NCBI GenBank assembly: GCA_037179385.1
Contig: CM074179.1
Coordinates: forward strand, 33,423,903-33,487,902
DNA: 64,000 nucleotides
Direction: 5' to 3'
Origin: Holothuria scabra
Lineage: Eukaryota; Echinodermata; Holothuroidea; Aspidochirotida; Holothuriidae
Below are positions 24,401 to 34,741 of this stretch, in pieces. The notes under the pieces are model-generated. The model saw nothing but the letters and a program-made list of their open reading frames with translations, was not told the DNA's origin and searched no databases. The stretch's first letter is position 1; each line of letters starts with the position of its first letter. A program made the translations under genes and the position numbers.

Positions 24401-24840
24401 ACACAGTTAAAATCTCCAGCCAGGATACAAGGGGCACTGCCAGGAACAAAGGATGGCAGGGTCATGAAAAAGTTCCTTCTATCTGAAGGCCGATTGGGTG
24501 CGTAAACGTTACACAGGAAGAAGCTTCCACATGGATGTTTTATTGTTACGCACACCAACCGACCCTCGTGATCAGAATCAACTTTTCCGACCAGAGGAGT
24601 CCACCTCGGCGAAACTAAAATTACCGAACCACATGACATCGAGGAACCAAAGGAAGCATGCAAACCCCCACCCCATTCAAAGGACCAGGTGTGGACATCA
24701 TCCTCATTTACAATATGGGTCTCCTGGAGGAAAACGAAGTCCACACCCAGTGATCTACAAAACTGAAATATTCTGGATCGCTTCCGACTGTCCCTCAAGC
24801 CATTAACGTTCAGGCTCAAGAGGGACAGGGGATCAGCCAT
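21448..24840 (-). CDS. LINE ORF2 endonuclease/reverse transcriptase, intact (element D)
   Basis: An uninterrupted protein of 1130 residues typical of Tx1/L1-type ORF2. Residues about 1-235 form the APE-like endonuclease (E40 in FLQETH, D143/N145 in LAGDFNC, D207 in SRLDRVY, D229/H230 in SDHDAV). Residues about 440-720 are the reverse transcriptase (GKSPGSDGVP; D581 in LDQEKAFD; GVRQGCPMSPLLY; YADD at 682-685). A C-terminal Cys/His cluster lies at about 992-1010 (C992, C997, H1005, C1010). The start ATG lies 14 bases after the ORF1 stop, the same spacing as in element B. All catalytic residues I can check are present. ORF1 and the 5'UTR are truncated, so this copy cannot be a full autonomous unit, but the enzyme could act in trans if transcribed. 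Confidence 0.92.
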   Translation of the reverse strand: MADPLSLLSLNVNGLRDSRKRSRIFQFCRSLGVDFVFLQETHIVNEDDVHTWSFEWGGGLHASFGSSMSCGSVILVSPRWTPLVGKVDSDHEGRLVCVTIKHPCGSFFLCNVYAPNRPSDRRNFFMTLPSFVPGSAPCILAGDFNCVPDEQLDRMSSCTSSGCGVGVAELDMFTKNHDMADIWRVQHPGLSVFTWHRPDGTDASRLDRVYSPLALSPSDCEVVACPISDHDAVTVSFQPPESWPSGRGFWKMNTDILMEADYNEQLKARYEGWRTLRPAFLTGLEWWDDVKSRIKQFTVEYCVARARRRREEFLSLCSRDRNGDSSALHVIQQHLDQKLHGARVRARVHCVEAEEKPTIKFYQDVTKYAIDRRIKAVRDVDGIVQKDPLDIVEVYQNFYEQLYTQADVDEVLQKSLLDNINKFPSTEQNDGLGSPLTVDELWKAVTKMKDGKSPGSDGVPVEFYKRFWGTVGHDLRDVFTSAFLAGSLSASQRTGVITVLPKSGDPLEPKNKRPITLLNVDYKILAKALCNRLGTVMPDLVGPFQTCAVRGHSIQQNLWLVRDLVEYVVDRDLPCALVSLDQEKAFDMVDHGFLFKVLKKFSLNSGFVKWIVLLYNNVYSRVIVNGIPSDPFRVQRGVRQGCPMSPLLYVLFSESLARALQEEPLFRPFYIPGGATVKCLQYADDVTCVVSDLASFRALSDTLSTFQRATGARLNPAKTKGLRLGKWRWKQLPFVTSWGDDAMKINGIWFGYGSPGSLTCNEKVDLAEARMTDYWDRYISLMGKVTVINRFIYPLLWYPGTVLAAPEGALVRLERAVFKFLWSGKTELVRRKVVYQELRHGGLGLVHFPSKLRFLLARCAFSAVDSEMPFAYFVRYWGGLSFRGFFPSLFSNSVPHSGRPSKTYCHMRDTLRMMSTVGEVSQSSAGDLYRAIFDDLAGRVHQSDYALQPEVWTVVHCKSLDYRRRDLLWRIAHDAIVTNLKRLRWRLGDGICPRAGCTKWESVPHVFWHCEFVALLWEWFQALADRLTFCNTWAVSQDYALYGLSPQPCNTSVRGILTFVSASIKLAVWRDRCNIVFRGEGRPADVVLASVRTEIKLRVDADFVRLPRSTFGRRWGPIVSVRAGRVIVNL

Positions 24841-24854
24841 GGTGAAATGATTGG

Positions 24855-25664
24855 CTACGTATTTTCCTGGGACCTGGCCTTTTTATTCAGTTGGTCGTGC
24901 GTCCCTGTGTGGTGAACTCCAGGGTCGGATATCTCACCCGAGGCCGACCTCTTGAGTGGGGAGTCTGACTCAAACCCCTCACACGAGTCAAACCAGCCCT
25001 CCCCCGATGGTGGATCTTTTGGAGGGGGCTCTGAGGCAGTCTCTCCATCCTCTGACATTGCAGTAACGGATTCAGAGTCCGAGGAGAGCTGGAGGTCCTC
25101 CTTCACTGTTGTCACATCAGCCTCCCCGGGGGTTGGTGATGATGGTGGAGAGTCTGCCTCTGGAGACCCAATTCCCGCCTCACACTGTTTGGAGGCGAGG
25201 AAATCCTGTTCCACTTCCTGAGCTGCCTCCTCCAATTCCTGTGTGGAATATTCTGGGCCTGATTGCGAAGGCTCAGGTGCCTGCCTCACATCTGCACTGG
25301 CACGGGCAGAGTATGACGTGGGACAAGCACCAGAGATATGTCCATCCTTGCCACAAAGGTTGCACCGCACCTCGTTGGGACAATCAGTCTTGTCGTGCCC
25401 CACCAGTAGGCACTTGCCACAACGTTTGTTGGGACAAGACCTGGCCCCGTGCCCCTCCTTTGAACAATGAAAGCAGGTGCGGGGCTGCCCGAAGTACCTT
25501 ATGTGGGCCTTCGAACCCCCGTTCAGAATGCCCTTTAATTCACCCTCATTGTAAACACACATTCGCATGTCAGAGACAGCCCCGTACTGGCCCAGAACCC
25601 TCGCAACCAGGCGCTGCTCGACCTCAAAGTTCAGAAACAGCACTGTCACCACCACAGAGCGATG
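24855..25664 (-). pseudogene. LINE ORF1, truncated, with internal in-frame deletion (element D)
   Basis: The C-terminal part of ORF1, open for 266 codons from an internal ATG at 25655. Compared with element B it lacks about the first 100 residues (insertion truncation) and an in-frame block of 18 residues between GILNG and GGSKAH. The three CCHC knuckles remain (CFHCSKEGHGARSC, CGKCLLVGHDKTDC, CNLCGKDGHISGAC) and the acidic tail is intact. The RRM-like half is mostly gone. Confidence 0.85.
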
Positions 25665-27925
25665 TCTTGTTGATTTAATGACCCATTCCAGTTACGACTT
25701 TTTGATGGTTGTGTCTTCATGTGCGATATCTCATATACTAGGCCTGCTTTAAATGCTTCTTTTCCACCACTGTTTATATTACCTGCCAATTCCTGGAAGA
25801 TGTTCCTGTTTCTTGACACGTTTAAAAAATTTTCGATTGTAACTTCCCTTTTCATTTGAACTTGATTTAAGCAAAATGTCTGTACTTTGCATATTTGGGC
25901 CATGTGCAGAGTTAGTTTTTGCAGTCATGAAAGTGGGCCTTTTTGGTGTGGAAATATCAGCTGTGCCTGGCTGCTTGGCTCCGTGTGGATGGCCTTGTTG
26001 CAGTTCCCTGAATGGAGATACACCTGGTTTCAAATCCATGACACTATTTTCATAAGTCCTACATGCTGACAGTATAAATGATTTCACAGATTCACAAAGT
26101 TTTCTCCTACTGCACAAAAACACCATCAATGATTTCATTGACATGTATGTTTGCCCGCCGCCATCATGTTGTATTTCAGTGTTCTTGTCCAGTGAAGTTA
26201 GTTTGAAACATAATTTAATGGCTTGTATGGCCCTGTAAGTCTTGCTGATAGGCATACCCAGCAAAGAAGTTACAGTGGTCAGTGGAATGAATGTTTGGTC
26301 CCCTTTTTTGAATGAGGGAACTTCCAAGATGTGGCATAAACAGTTACTACTTTTGCATGTTTGATCCTCATTACACTTCTTCAGACTTTTTTCAAGAACC
26401 TGTGCTATTTGAACCCAAACTATAGAGCGAGAGGGTTCATGCTTTTTGTAGACATGACACATACTATACAGGTATGCAGCTGCAGATATGTGTGTTGGCC
26501 CCTTGTGGGCAGATTGCAATATCCCTTCACCGGGTTCATTAAACAGATCTTGTAGCAATTTATGCAGGCGGTGTTTGAAGAGACGACCATGAGTTTAATG
26601 CTTCAAAACATGATGCATGGCAATAAACGGTCTACCATGATGCACAATGAAAGACCTTTGCCTTTGAGGACTTTGCATGTCTGTTGATGGTGGAGGAATA
26701 TTTTCTTTTTGACCTGATGCTTGGCCTTTATTTCTAATGGAGTCATGCTTTTGGGGGGCTCTAGGTGTGCTGTTTGGTGCTCTTGCTTTGGGTTGCATGT
26801 TCTTTTTTACACCTGTGTACTTGGCTGTTGTTTCAGTAGGCTCTGGCTTTGGTGTGGTTGTGACCTTATTGTTTAGAATTTCTTTATTTGTAATCTTGTG
26901 GTAAGGTCTCCCTATCAATGCACTCAGAATAAGTTCCAGTTGGTACTGATGTATGAAGCTTAATCCTATCTGTGGTATGAGTTTGCAAGTGAGTCGTGAC
27001 ACTTGCATGCCTAAAGGCAAACATAAAGTACCCATCATTGGTGTTGGTAGTGTAGAAACCATTTTTATCCAGCAATGTGTCGAACTTGAATTCAAGTGGA
27101 GTTGTTTTACACAGACCATCAAGTTTACGAAATCTACCATCATACTGAACGGTAACACTGAAATGTTGGTTTTTCCTTTAATTACCCCACACAGTTGGTA
27201 CAGCTCACCGGATAAGATCATGTTAGATTTTATTTTGACACCCTGAAGTACACTGATGTCAATAATTTCTTGATCCATTTTAGGAGCCACTGTGTGAGAT
27301 GCAGGTTGAGGTACTGTGAGATCTATTCAGTCTTTTGTCTGCTGTTGCTGATTTGAACGTATCACTGGTATTTCAAGAAGTAATACATATGGATAGGAAA
27401 TGCCAGATATTGGACGATTAAATTTAGAAACAATTTCACATGAATCACACATTTGTTTTCGAAATGAGTTGACATCTTTGCATAAATGCTGCAGAGCAAC
27501 CTCTGAGTCAAACAGAGCATTTCTGATTGTATTAGTGGGTAATACAACAGGGCAATGTGATATATCTGGAAGTGGCATCAGATTGCCACAAGATAAACAC
27601 TGGCCACATGATGAAATTGAAATTTTGAAAGCAGCTTTTTCAAAATCAGAGTCACCTACCAATGAGAAGATATCAGTGAAGGCAGGATCCATACTACCCT
27701 GTGTGGCAAAGGACGCCAAATTTTCAGAGGGAAAGTTGCTTGGTATCTCGCTCTACATGACACAGCAGTAAGGTCTAAAAGTGAAGCTTTGGGGTAGTGT
27801 CTACTCTGCAGGACATCTTCATAACAATAGTAAGAAATATCTAAGAATGAATAAACTGCACATGAATTGTTGAAATTGAGAAAGTGGCTCAAAACAATAT
27901 CATCTGTAACAGCCATTGTGGCTAC
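25665..27925 (-). pseudogene. 5' half of decayed gene, ubiquitin-specific-protease-like
   Basis: A long minus-strand coding region broken by a TGA at 27327-27329, a TAA at 26595-26597 and several frameshifts (about 27720, 27170, 26900, 25830). Reading across them, features of a C19-type deubiquitinase appear in the right order: a Cys-box-like NFNNSCAVYSFLDI (Cys codon 27860-27862), two CX2C pairs (CGQCLSC and, about 60 residues on, CDSCEI) with YPYVLLLEI after the second, then a His-box-like ELYQLCGV...NQHFSV followed by YDGRFRKLDGL. A Lys/Pro-rich linker and a second, unrecognised region follow, running into LINE D at 25664. The family call rests on motif order only; database confirmation would be needed. 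Host gene or element gene cannot be decided. Confidence 0.5.
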
Positions 27926-27989
27926 AGTTACAATGGAAAACCAATGGGACATATACATAATCATGAACACTTCCCAGTTTGATTTAGCT

Positions 27990-28925
27990 ATGCAAGAATT
28001 TGATTTTTTTCAGTACAATACCCCAGTATGATAACCATTTGTATTAAACAAAAAGATCACATTTTCCACTTGTAATATTGAAGATATCCCCTGATATAGT
28101 GCTATTGCAAAATTTTCGTGAAAAGAAATGTAAATTACACCTGCACATTCCTACTGTATTCAGTGTAGCTTGAGCTGTTTGATGATACCTGCATTCTTAA
28201 AGAACTACTGTAAAACAGTTGGTAGATTGTGTAGGCCTATGGGAGCATTTATGTGTGTCCCTTCCTGGCCACAGTCGATGGTGGCACATATCAGTCTTCT
28301 ACGTGAAAAGTCAAGAAACTGTTAGGAGCATGTGAAAAGTAAAAGGCTAAGTATCACCCTAAATGGGAGAAAGACAAATTTCATCTCAAAAAAGTAGCGA
28401 AGAATGAAAAAAAATGAACACTGAAATGCACATACAGTATTAGCAGCTGATAAAACAGTAGCTGACCTTATATATGATGAACAATACCTTTCTTGCTCAT
28501 AAATTGCAAGAAGTGGTTTGCATCAGAGCACATGCAGTGTGAGTGCTTGCAATGGCATTACTGGTTTGTTCGTTTGTTTATTAATGTACTTATTGCATAA
28601 AAACAAACAGGACAGGTGTGAATGAGCATGTGAAACCAAGTATACAAGGCTATGATACACCAGTTATTGGGTGTTATTACAGTATCTACATTTTTATGGT
28701 TTTCAAAAATAAAGAACTGAATCAGAGATGCATCTGGGTTATGGTTGTCATTTAGCTAATCACTAGTTAATAAACTACAGCAAAAGAACAACTGACATAA
28801 TCTTCTACTATTTCATATTTTCACTGCCAATACTGATGTTGATCTACAAGGAAGTTGTATGGTGCACTGTCTATTACAGTGCTCATCATTAGCTCATACC
28901 ACTTTGAAGGTAATTTCACGTATTT
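27990..28925. other. Non-coding DNA, possibly intronic
   Basis: No coding or repeat signal is visible. If the exon candidates at about 28932-29060 and 29470-29578 are real, this is intron of the protease-like gene. Confidence 0.4.
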
Positions 28926-28931
28926 CAATGA

Positions 28932-29060
28932 ACACCCAATTTGTAATACGGATGATGTTTGATGTTTGATGTACAGCCAATTTCTTCTTCATCAGCTACA
29001 GTTGAAACACCACTGCCAGTCTGTACCGATGTATAATGGGCCTTCAGTATTGATGTGGAT
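28932..29060 (-). other. Possible exon of the protease-like gene
   Basis: On the minus strand a pyrimidine-rich acceptor-like 'ttacacttgcaatacattag' precedes an open stretch reading STSILKAHYTSVQTGSG... with an acidic DEEEIG. Composition looks coding and the orientation fits the downstream gene, but the exon phase could not be joined confidently to the next candidate. Confidence 0.22.
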
Positions 29061-29469
29061 CTAATGTATTGCAAGTGTAAGAAAAATACACAAGATACAG
29101 TATTGAAATCAGAAGCAAAACATACTGTAAAGCCAACTGAAACAATTACCAAATTTCATTGGTTGTGTTGAAGTCTAATCTGCTATACACATAGGAAATA
29201 GGTAAAAGGTGAAAAAGGTAAAAGCGCCAAGTGTTCAGTAATGCAGTGCCTTACGCAATAATACTAATGGAAGTAACATCTAGTTGTGCATTGCAATTTA
29301 TTACTTTTATGAATATTTTTAAGATGCAGCTTTTCCTACCCAACTATGAAGGAGTTACTGTACACTACAGTCCGAAATTATTAGTTTTTAGTCTGATAAA
29401 AAAGGTTCCTGTTCCATGAAAAAATCAAACCCATAACTAACTGCACCCACATCATATCAAATACATGTA

Positions 29470-29578
29470 CCAACTTCAGTCTAGCACTTTCAGAGTACTT
29501 CAGAACAGCATTATCTGTGAGCACACTTGAATCTTTTGTTAAGAACTTATCTCTCCTATCTGTGTTGTCAGCCTCCAT
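29470..29578 (-). other. Possible first exon of the protease-like gene
   Basis: An ATG-initiated, charged, coding-like stretch (MEADNTDRRDKFLTKDSS...) runs for about 36 codons and meets weak GT sites near 29470. It lies upstream of the other candidate exons on the same strand. The donor is weak. Confidence 0.22.
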
Positions 29579-30052
29579 TTATCAATAACAAAGAGCTTCC
29601 TGCTGGGCAGGAGAACCAAAACAAAACATCTCTCTCTCTCTCTCTCCGGGTTCTTAAAGTTTCAAACTTCATCGATGTCTTTTTCTATTCAATGCGACAC
29701 CCGTTACTGCCATGTTGACGTATTTTCAAGCAACATTCCCGCTGTAGACTTTAGTATACTTATACAAACTTACGTACAGGTATGTCGTATTCAGTGCTGT
29801 GAACAACTGTTCACACATTCAGCATAAGTCTACAGTACCTATAGACAAGTGGACTACTTAAACGTAAAAAATACAAGTCTGTGACTGGACTTGACGTTTA
29901 GAAAAAGGTGGTAAAATTCATTCTTTTCGATCATTTTTGATGAGGATACTGAAAATGTTTTAGGCCTAGCCATTAATTTCATTGCTGCCTTGTACTTGGA
30001 TTTGAGATTTGAAGTTAACAGTTATTTTTATCACATGTTAGGTCAAACATTA

Positions 30053-30084
30053 CTTTCCGCCCCAAGATTTTTAGGGGCGGAAAG
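30053..30084. repeat. Perfect 11-bp GC-rich hairpin
   Basis: CTTTCCGCCCC (30053-30063) and GGGGCGGAAAG (30074-30084) are exact reverse complements around a 10-base loop. Similar GGGGCGGAAA words recur at 31202-31255 beyond the TIR element, so the hairpin may belong to a larger repeat enclosing it. Confidence 0.7.
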
Positions 30085-30121
30085 CGGAAACTAACGGACC
30101 TCATTCTAGGTTATAGCCTAG

Positions 30122-31010
30122 GGTAAAATACCCAATACTCGACCGCCCCCCGGAACCCGACCACTTTTGGTTATTTACAAGTTTCTCCTATCCCATAATA
30201 GAATTTTTGATATATTCACATCTAATCTTTGAAAGCAACCCTGTACTTCCCATTGATGAAAACAAACCAGCCCAATTAAATAAAATTAAAAAACTATTTT
30301 AGTTATTGTTGTATATCGTGGGGTAAAGTTCATAAAAGCCACTTTCCTTAAAAGGTACTTTAAGGATATCCTGTTATAAAAACTCTTAATTTTTGCCCTG
30401 GGATTGAAGATCTTGCCTTCTTCAACATTTGATTTAACTGAGAAGTGAGGTTAGCAAAACCAGTCACAGACTAAAAAAAATTCAATTTAAATGCTATGTT
30501 TTCAAATCTGGGGGAGGTTGAATACTGGGCTCCACTTTCAAATGTTGGGACCAGTATTCGACCGTACATATGTATAATACAGTTGTGGTTGAATTGTGGG
30601 CTACAAAAATTTTGATAGCCAGTATCCGACCGCCCAAAATTAATTCCTTCATTCACTCCTTAATTTTCTATTGATATTAGACAATGCTACATATAATTTA
30701 GGTAAAATATCTCAGACTTTGTTTTTAAAGTAATTGCCAATAAAATCAGGCTTATAAACTGACAATAACTAATACTGTGGTCGGGTTCTGGGTTGATGAA
30801 TTGATTACTGGTCATACTAGGTTGAATTCTGGGCTGTTGGAGTCTGAGGTTCTAGTGGCCTTCTTCATACCAATCCTTGGAAATAAATTTTAATTTTCAC
30901 ATGAAATAGAAAGGAGAAGTAAAGATAGTGATGGTAATATTCTGTTTTAGTTAAAACTGTGGAAACTGGAACAGTAAATCATTAGGCGGTCGGGTACTGG
31001 GCATTTTACC
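30122..31010. mobile_element. Non-autonomous TIR element, 0.89 kb
   Basis: The left end GGTAAAATACCCAATACTCG... (30122-30147) is matched by the reverse complement of 30985-31010 with few mismatches over 26 bases. Internal copies of the subterminal word 'cagtattcgaccg' or 'ccagtatccgaccgcc' occur at about 30550 and 30620. There is no transposase. The flanks ('tagcctag' and 'ataggccc') do not give a clear duplication, so the superfamily is not assigned. Confidence 0.6.
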
Positions 31011-31269
31011 ATAGGCCCATAGGGTAAATGACTTTTCAAACCCAAATTTGGTAAGGCCTAACATTAATTCTAACCACAAACTTAACCCTGACCTTTATCA
31101 ATAACCTTGACTTGTGGGCACCGATTCTAAATTAGAGCCAAATCATACTCGATTCCATTAGTTTTTGCCTCCCAAAAAGATGATTTCTGCTAAAAATAAA
31201 AGGGGCGGAAAACACCGTTTTTAAGGGTCGGAAAGTAGCGAGGGCGGAAACTAACTGTAACCCTATCAC

Positions 31270-32880
31270 TTATTAGGCTACTTGTTTTAGTGACTAACGT
31301 TAGGCCTAAGCAGTAGGCTACAGTAAGTTAGGCCTACGGACACTAACAGTAGCAATACTTTACTTACCGATGACACGATTTTGATGAAATACAAACGAAT
31401 TGTGACAGGAGATTGATGGTTCCAGAAACACGAAAAAGACAAAAGGATTAGGCTACGCCACATTCACAGCTTGTGAATATGACGACTGAACGATTTGGTA
31501 GAGCCATGATCCAGCATGATGCGCTGGGCCTACTAGGAATACTGACTGCGAAACGATTGACGAAAGTCTCTTCTTGATATTATGTATCTTTACCTAACGT
31601 TAGGTATACTGCACTGCACCCGCGCTTATACAGTATAGTGGATCCGGATGGCATAGTACGTACGAGTGTTCTTTGCAAGACGGGCCGGCGTAGACGTACA
31701 GTACGTACCTACGACACTTGTAAGTCCACACTTGCACGATGTATAGAAGGTACATACGTGTGCGCATATCCGCATAGCTGATGTAGGGCCAGGTCACTGT
31801 GCACTGTGCACCGATATATTTATGTTGGGAGGAGGAACCTAATAAACAGCCATTGTTAATGTGCTATACTCGTGTCAGATCACGATACACGTCAGACGAC
31901 GATACGGCAAGTTCGACTGTGGAACCGTCTTGGCATTTGGCATAGGGCTACTGTTTCTTATGCACTTGTTAAATTTCTGAAAGGAAGTTGAATCAGCACA
32001 AAAATTACCAACAAATAATGACAAACCCATTCTGAAAGTCGCCATAATAAATAAAGTTACTGTTCTATCACCCTACGAACCCCGTATAATCAGGAAACAT
32101 CAAACACAATTGATGTGTTGCAATGACATATAATCTATATCGCCCTTTCCCTAATCTCCTGTTCATGTATGTTATCCCCACCAACCAGCAACCAACCCTG
32201 GTAAGCAAGAAAAGGAGGCAAGTATTGGGGGCTCGTGGATTCCCAATCCAGGGATTTTCCCACCTTACACAAGTTACTATTATTCATACATGTGAAGGTT
32301 CATTCTGCTTTGCTTTTATATTTTTCTTATATGCTACCATTGCCTCATTGGTCTTGCTGTGAAGTTAAATATTCAAGATTTTGTACCTTCCTTATGTTTG
32401 AAACTTCTTCCTCAATTTCAGCAAGGAAATGTTGTTTAAACGTACAGTACAGTAACTAATTCCTTCAATTATTGCTATTTACAATCACGTACACTGTGCG
32501 AATTGTTTTGATAGCACAATTAGGGAAAAGTGTGTTTAAAATGCTGTGAAATTCTGTTGAAACACCAGATTTATGCACCTTTCATCCGAATGGAGCATTC
32601 CAAATTTCTCAAAGGAAACTTGTTTTTATCACTTAAAGCAGGTGTAATTGAGATAAATTGAAGCTGGCAATGGTGATCAGAATTCTTGCAGAAAATTGCA
32701 TTTCTCTTAGGAAGCTTACCTCTCTAACTACAATGATGGGGGAAGTCTTCTTGCCTTTACCCCTTTCAAAGGCTGTGCAGGTTTCAATATAGGTAATAAT
32801 ATTCAGCATTTTGTCAGAACTCTATGAAAAAAGGAAAAATGTTACAAGTACAGTAGTTTCAATTTTCAATGAAAACTAAT
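31270..32880. other. Non-coding DNA
   Basis: No gene is supportable. 'ttaggcctac'-type words are dense at 31300-31345, typical of echinoderm unique DNA. The frames at 31600-31797 and 32123-32459 lack motifs. Confidence 0.45.
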
Positions 32881-32885
32881 TTTAA

Positions 32886-33183
32886 AGGGCCAAACCTCTC
32901 ACCCCAAACTACAATTTTGGTACCCGGGTACCGAAATTATCAATTGGCTCAGCTCTTTGACTGACAAGTAATTCAAACAATGCAGAGTGCCAAAGCTTAT
33001 ATTACACAGCATGAACAGTACTGAGTGTGCTTTGATTATATAAATTGAGGTTTTCTATACTCGCCCTGAAGCAATAAACTGAGATTGTGTCTGGATGAGG
33101 ATGAATTTCAGACAACTGTAGGAGGGGCTTCCGTAATGAGTTTAGGAGAATTGGTACTGTTTGGGGTGAGAGAACTAGGCCTT
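32886..33183. mobile_element. MITE with TTAA target site, 298 bp
   Basis: Begins AGGGCC and ends GGCCT, flanked on both sides by TTAA (32882-32885 and 33184-33187). The terminal inverted repeats share CTCTCACCCCAAAC about 11 bases in. TTAA duplication is characteristic of piggyBac-type transposition. No coding capacity. Confidence 0.65.
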
Positions 33184-33483
33184 TAATGGTAACTTGTGAC
33201 CAATAAGAATGGTAGGTATATGAAAGGCCATACCATGGTGGGTGAAGGTATCACTCACTTGCTATCATATACCCAACATTTAAAAGCAGACTGTGCTGGA
33301 ACAATGTCACATTTTGTATTTATTGCATTTTACTCTGTCTCTGTGAAGGTGTGTTCTAGCACTAAGACAATGGGAAATACCGACACAACAAATAATTTAA
33401 CAAAGAAAACCAAAAGCACACTCTGTTGTTGTTACACACTTGCAGACAAATTACTGTCAAAACCGACAAATAACCGTTAACGT

Positions 33484-33650
33484 AAAAACTTTCTTGGGTG
33501 TAACGTTCACCCTTGACCTAAACTTAAAAATGCTGCTCTCCCTACAGGCACAGCAGCGATGGGTTTGTGGTTCTAGGCCACATAAAGCACCAGAAAGAAA
33601 AGCCTCAACACTCTAGCAAGTACACGAAAAAAGCATGTCGGAAAAAATAC
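33484..33650 (-). mobile_element. Tx1-like LINE 5' fragment
   Basis: On the minus strand this carries a 5'UTR end and about the first 25 codons of ORF1, matching element C at 2728-2860 ('cctaaactt', 'aatgctgct', 'cctaca', 'ctaggccac' blocks). It has no downstream ORF1, so it is an internal relic rather than an ordinary 5' truncation. Confidence 0.6.
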
Positions 33651-33705
33651 CCTTAGAACAATCTCGTCAGGAACTGTTCTTAGTACTAATTATATGCCCA
33701 TTTAA

Positions 33706-33812
33706 AGGCCCTGTTCTCTCACCCTAAACAGTACCAATTCTCATAACCTTCCTACTGGAGCCTTTCCCACAATTGTCTGAAATTTATCCGCATTCAGACA
33801 TAATCGTATTTT
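33706..33812. repeat. Inverted partial copy of the TTAA MITE
   Basis: About 105 bases match the reverse complement of 33078-33183 and start after a TTAA at 33702-33705, so the end is at the expected cut site. The rest of the element is missing. Together with the full copy it forms a long inverted repeat around 33190-33700. Confidence 0.65.
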
Positions 33813-33824
33813 GTGTTTGAGTGG

Positions 33825-33860
33825 TTCAACGTGCCTGTTTCAATGTACGTTTGAAAAGAA
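33825..33860 (+). mobile_element. Tx1-like LINE 3' tail remnant
   Basis: The 3' signature of the family (a GTGCCTGTTTC-like word, ATGTACGTTT, then an A-rich tail) directly follows the partial MITE copy. Confidence 0.45.
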
Positions 33861-33861
33861 A

Positions 33862-34290
33862 ATTTTCCTCATTGTTTGTTTTTTTGTTTTTAGCTTATGT
33901 ACTACATTGCGCCTCTTATTGGGTAGAGAGTAGAGAAGGTCTTCTACTAGTCCGCACTTAATGCTGTGTTTTAGGTGCCGTATGAGCTGAGTACCGTAAA
34001 AAGACTAGACCGGGACAAAACCCCCGCCACTGCTTCTATAAGTAACGCCTTTTGAAAAAAAATGTCACGGCCCCTGAAATTTCAAATCGTAAGAATTATC
34101 GAGATGTAGGTGTTACTCCTGACTGTGCCATCATCAGAACTGATAAGACACTAACAATCAAAATACAAAACAAATTGATACCAGGGATACCCCATCTCTG
34201 TCATAACTCATAACCCAAAGTGAATTGTGAAGGTAAAAGATAAACTTTGGTTACTATAGAGTAGACATCTACTTCATACTTAGGAGGCAT
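33862..34290. other. Non-coding DNA left of the Gypsy remnant
   Basis: No gene or clear repeat seen. Confidence 0.4.
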
Positions 34291-34296
34291 ATATGT

Positions 34297-34465
34297 TGTA
34301 ATGTTATGCTTGGTATTGAATGAATAAAGACTCAACAATTTAAGTACTGCTGTCTGGCTTGATGTTTATTATACAGATGCGATTTTCAAGATGGTGACTT
34401 AGCCAAAGTTGTAAACACATGATACGATGAGCTAGGGCGCTCGTGTATTACTACTTATGTCAACC
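34297..34465 (-). repeat. Ty3/Gypsy 3' LTR
   Basis: About 170 bp, strongly similar to 36751-36920 (shared 'gcttgatgtttattatacag', 'gatgcgattttcaagatgg', 'gacttagccaaagttgta'). On the minus strand it starts near TTGACA and ends in TTACA. Just upstream on the minus strand lies a polypurine tract, GAAAAAAGGG, where plus-strand priming is expected. Confidence 0.75.
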
Positions 34466-34728
34466 CTTTTTTCATTAGTATCTTGTGCAGGACAAATAAA
34501 GTTGCCACATCAGATTAACTAGTTTATATACGTAAAGATAAATGAAAACTTAATTCTTTAAGTGATGGAGGAGCAATGAAATACGTCCCGCAAGGTATTG
34601 TTACAAGTTAACGGTACCCAGCAAGCAGCTCATTTCTCTACCACTTACTCTACTGAAATTCTTTCCAGATAGTTCCGTACTGTACTAGTTTTTTGTCATC
34701 GTGGGAGTTGATAGATCATTTGTGTTGT

Positions 34729-34741
34729 CTGTCACTGTAGC
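34729..34741. repeat. Target-site duplication of nested element E
   Basis: CTGTCACTGTAGC is repeated exactly at 35196-35208, bracketing element E. Confidence 0.75.

Larger units (their letters stand above)
21194..25664 (-). mobile_element. Tx1-like LINE, 5'-truncated in ORF1 (element D)
   Basis: A minus-strand copy of about 4.47 kb. Its 3' end (21194-21215) shows the family signature and A tail. The 5' edge at about 25664 falls inside ORF1, about 100 residues in compared with element B. It splits the decayed gene at 19.2-29.6 kb. The flanks ('...aacaagacat' upstream and 'ctcacttgat...' downstream) share no obvious duplication, so a target deletion or blunt insertion is possible. Confidence 0.88.
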
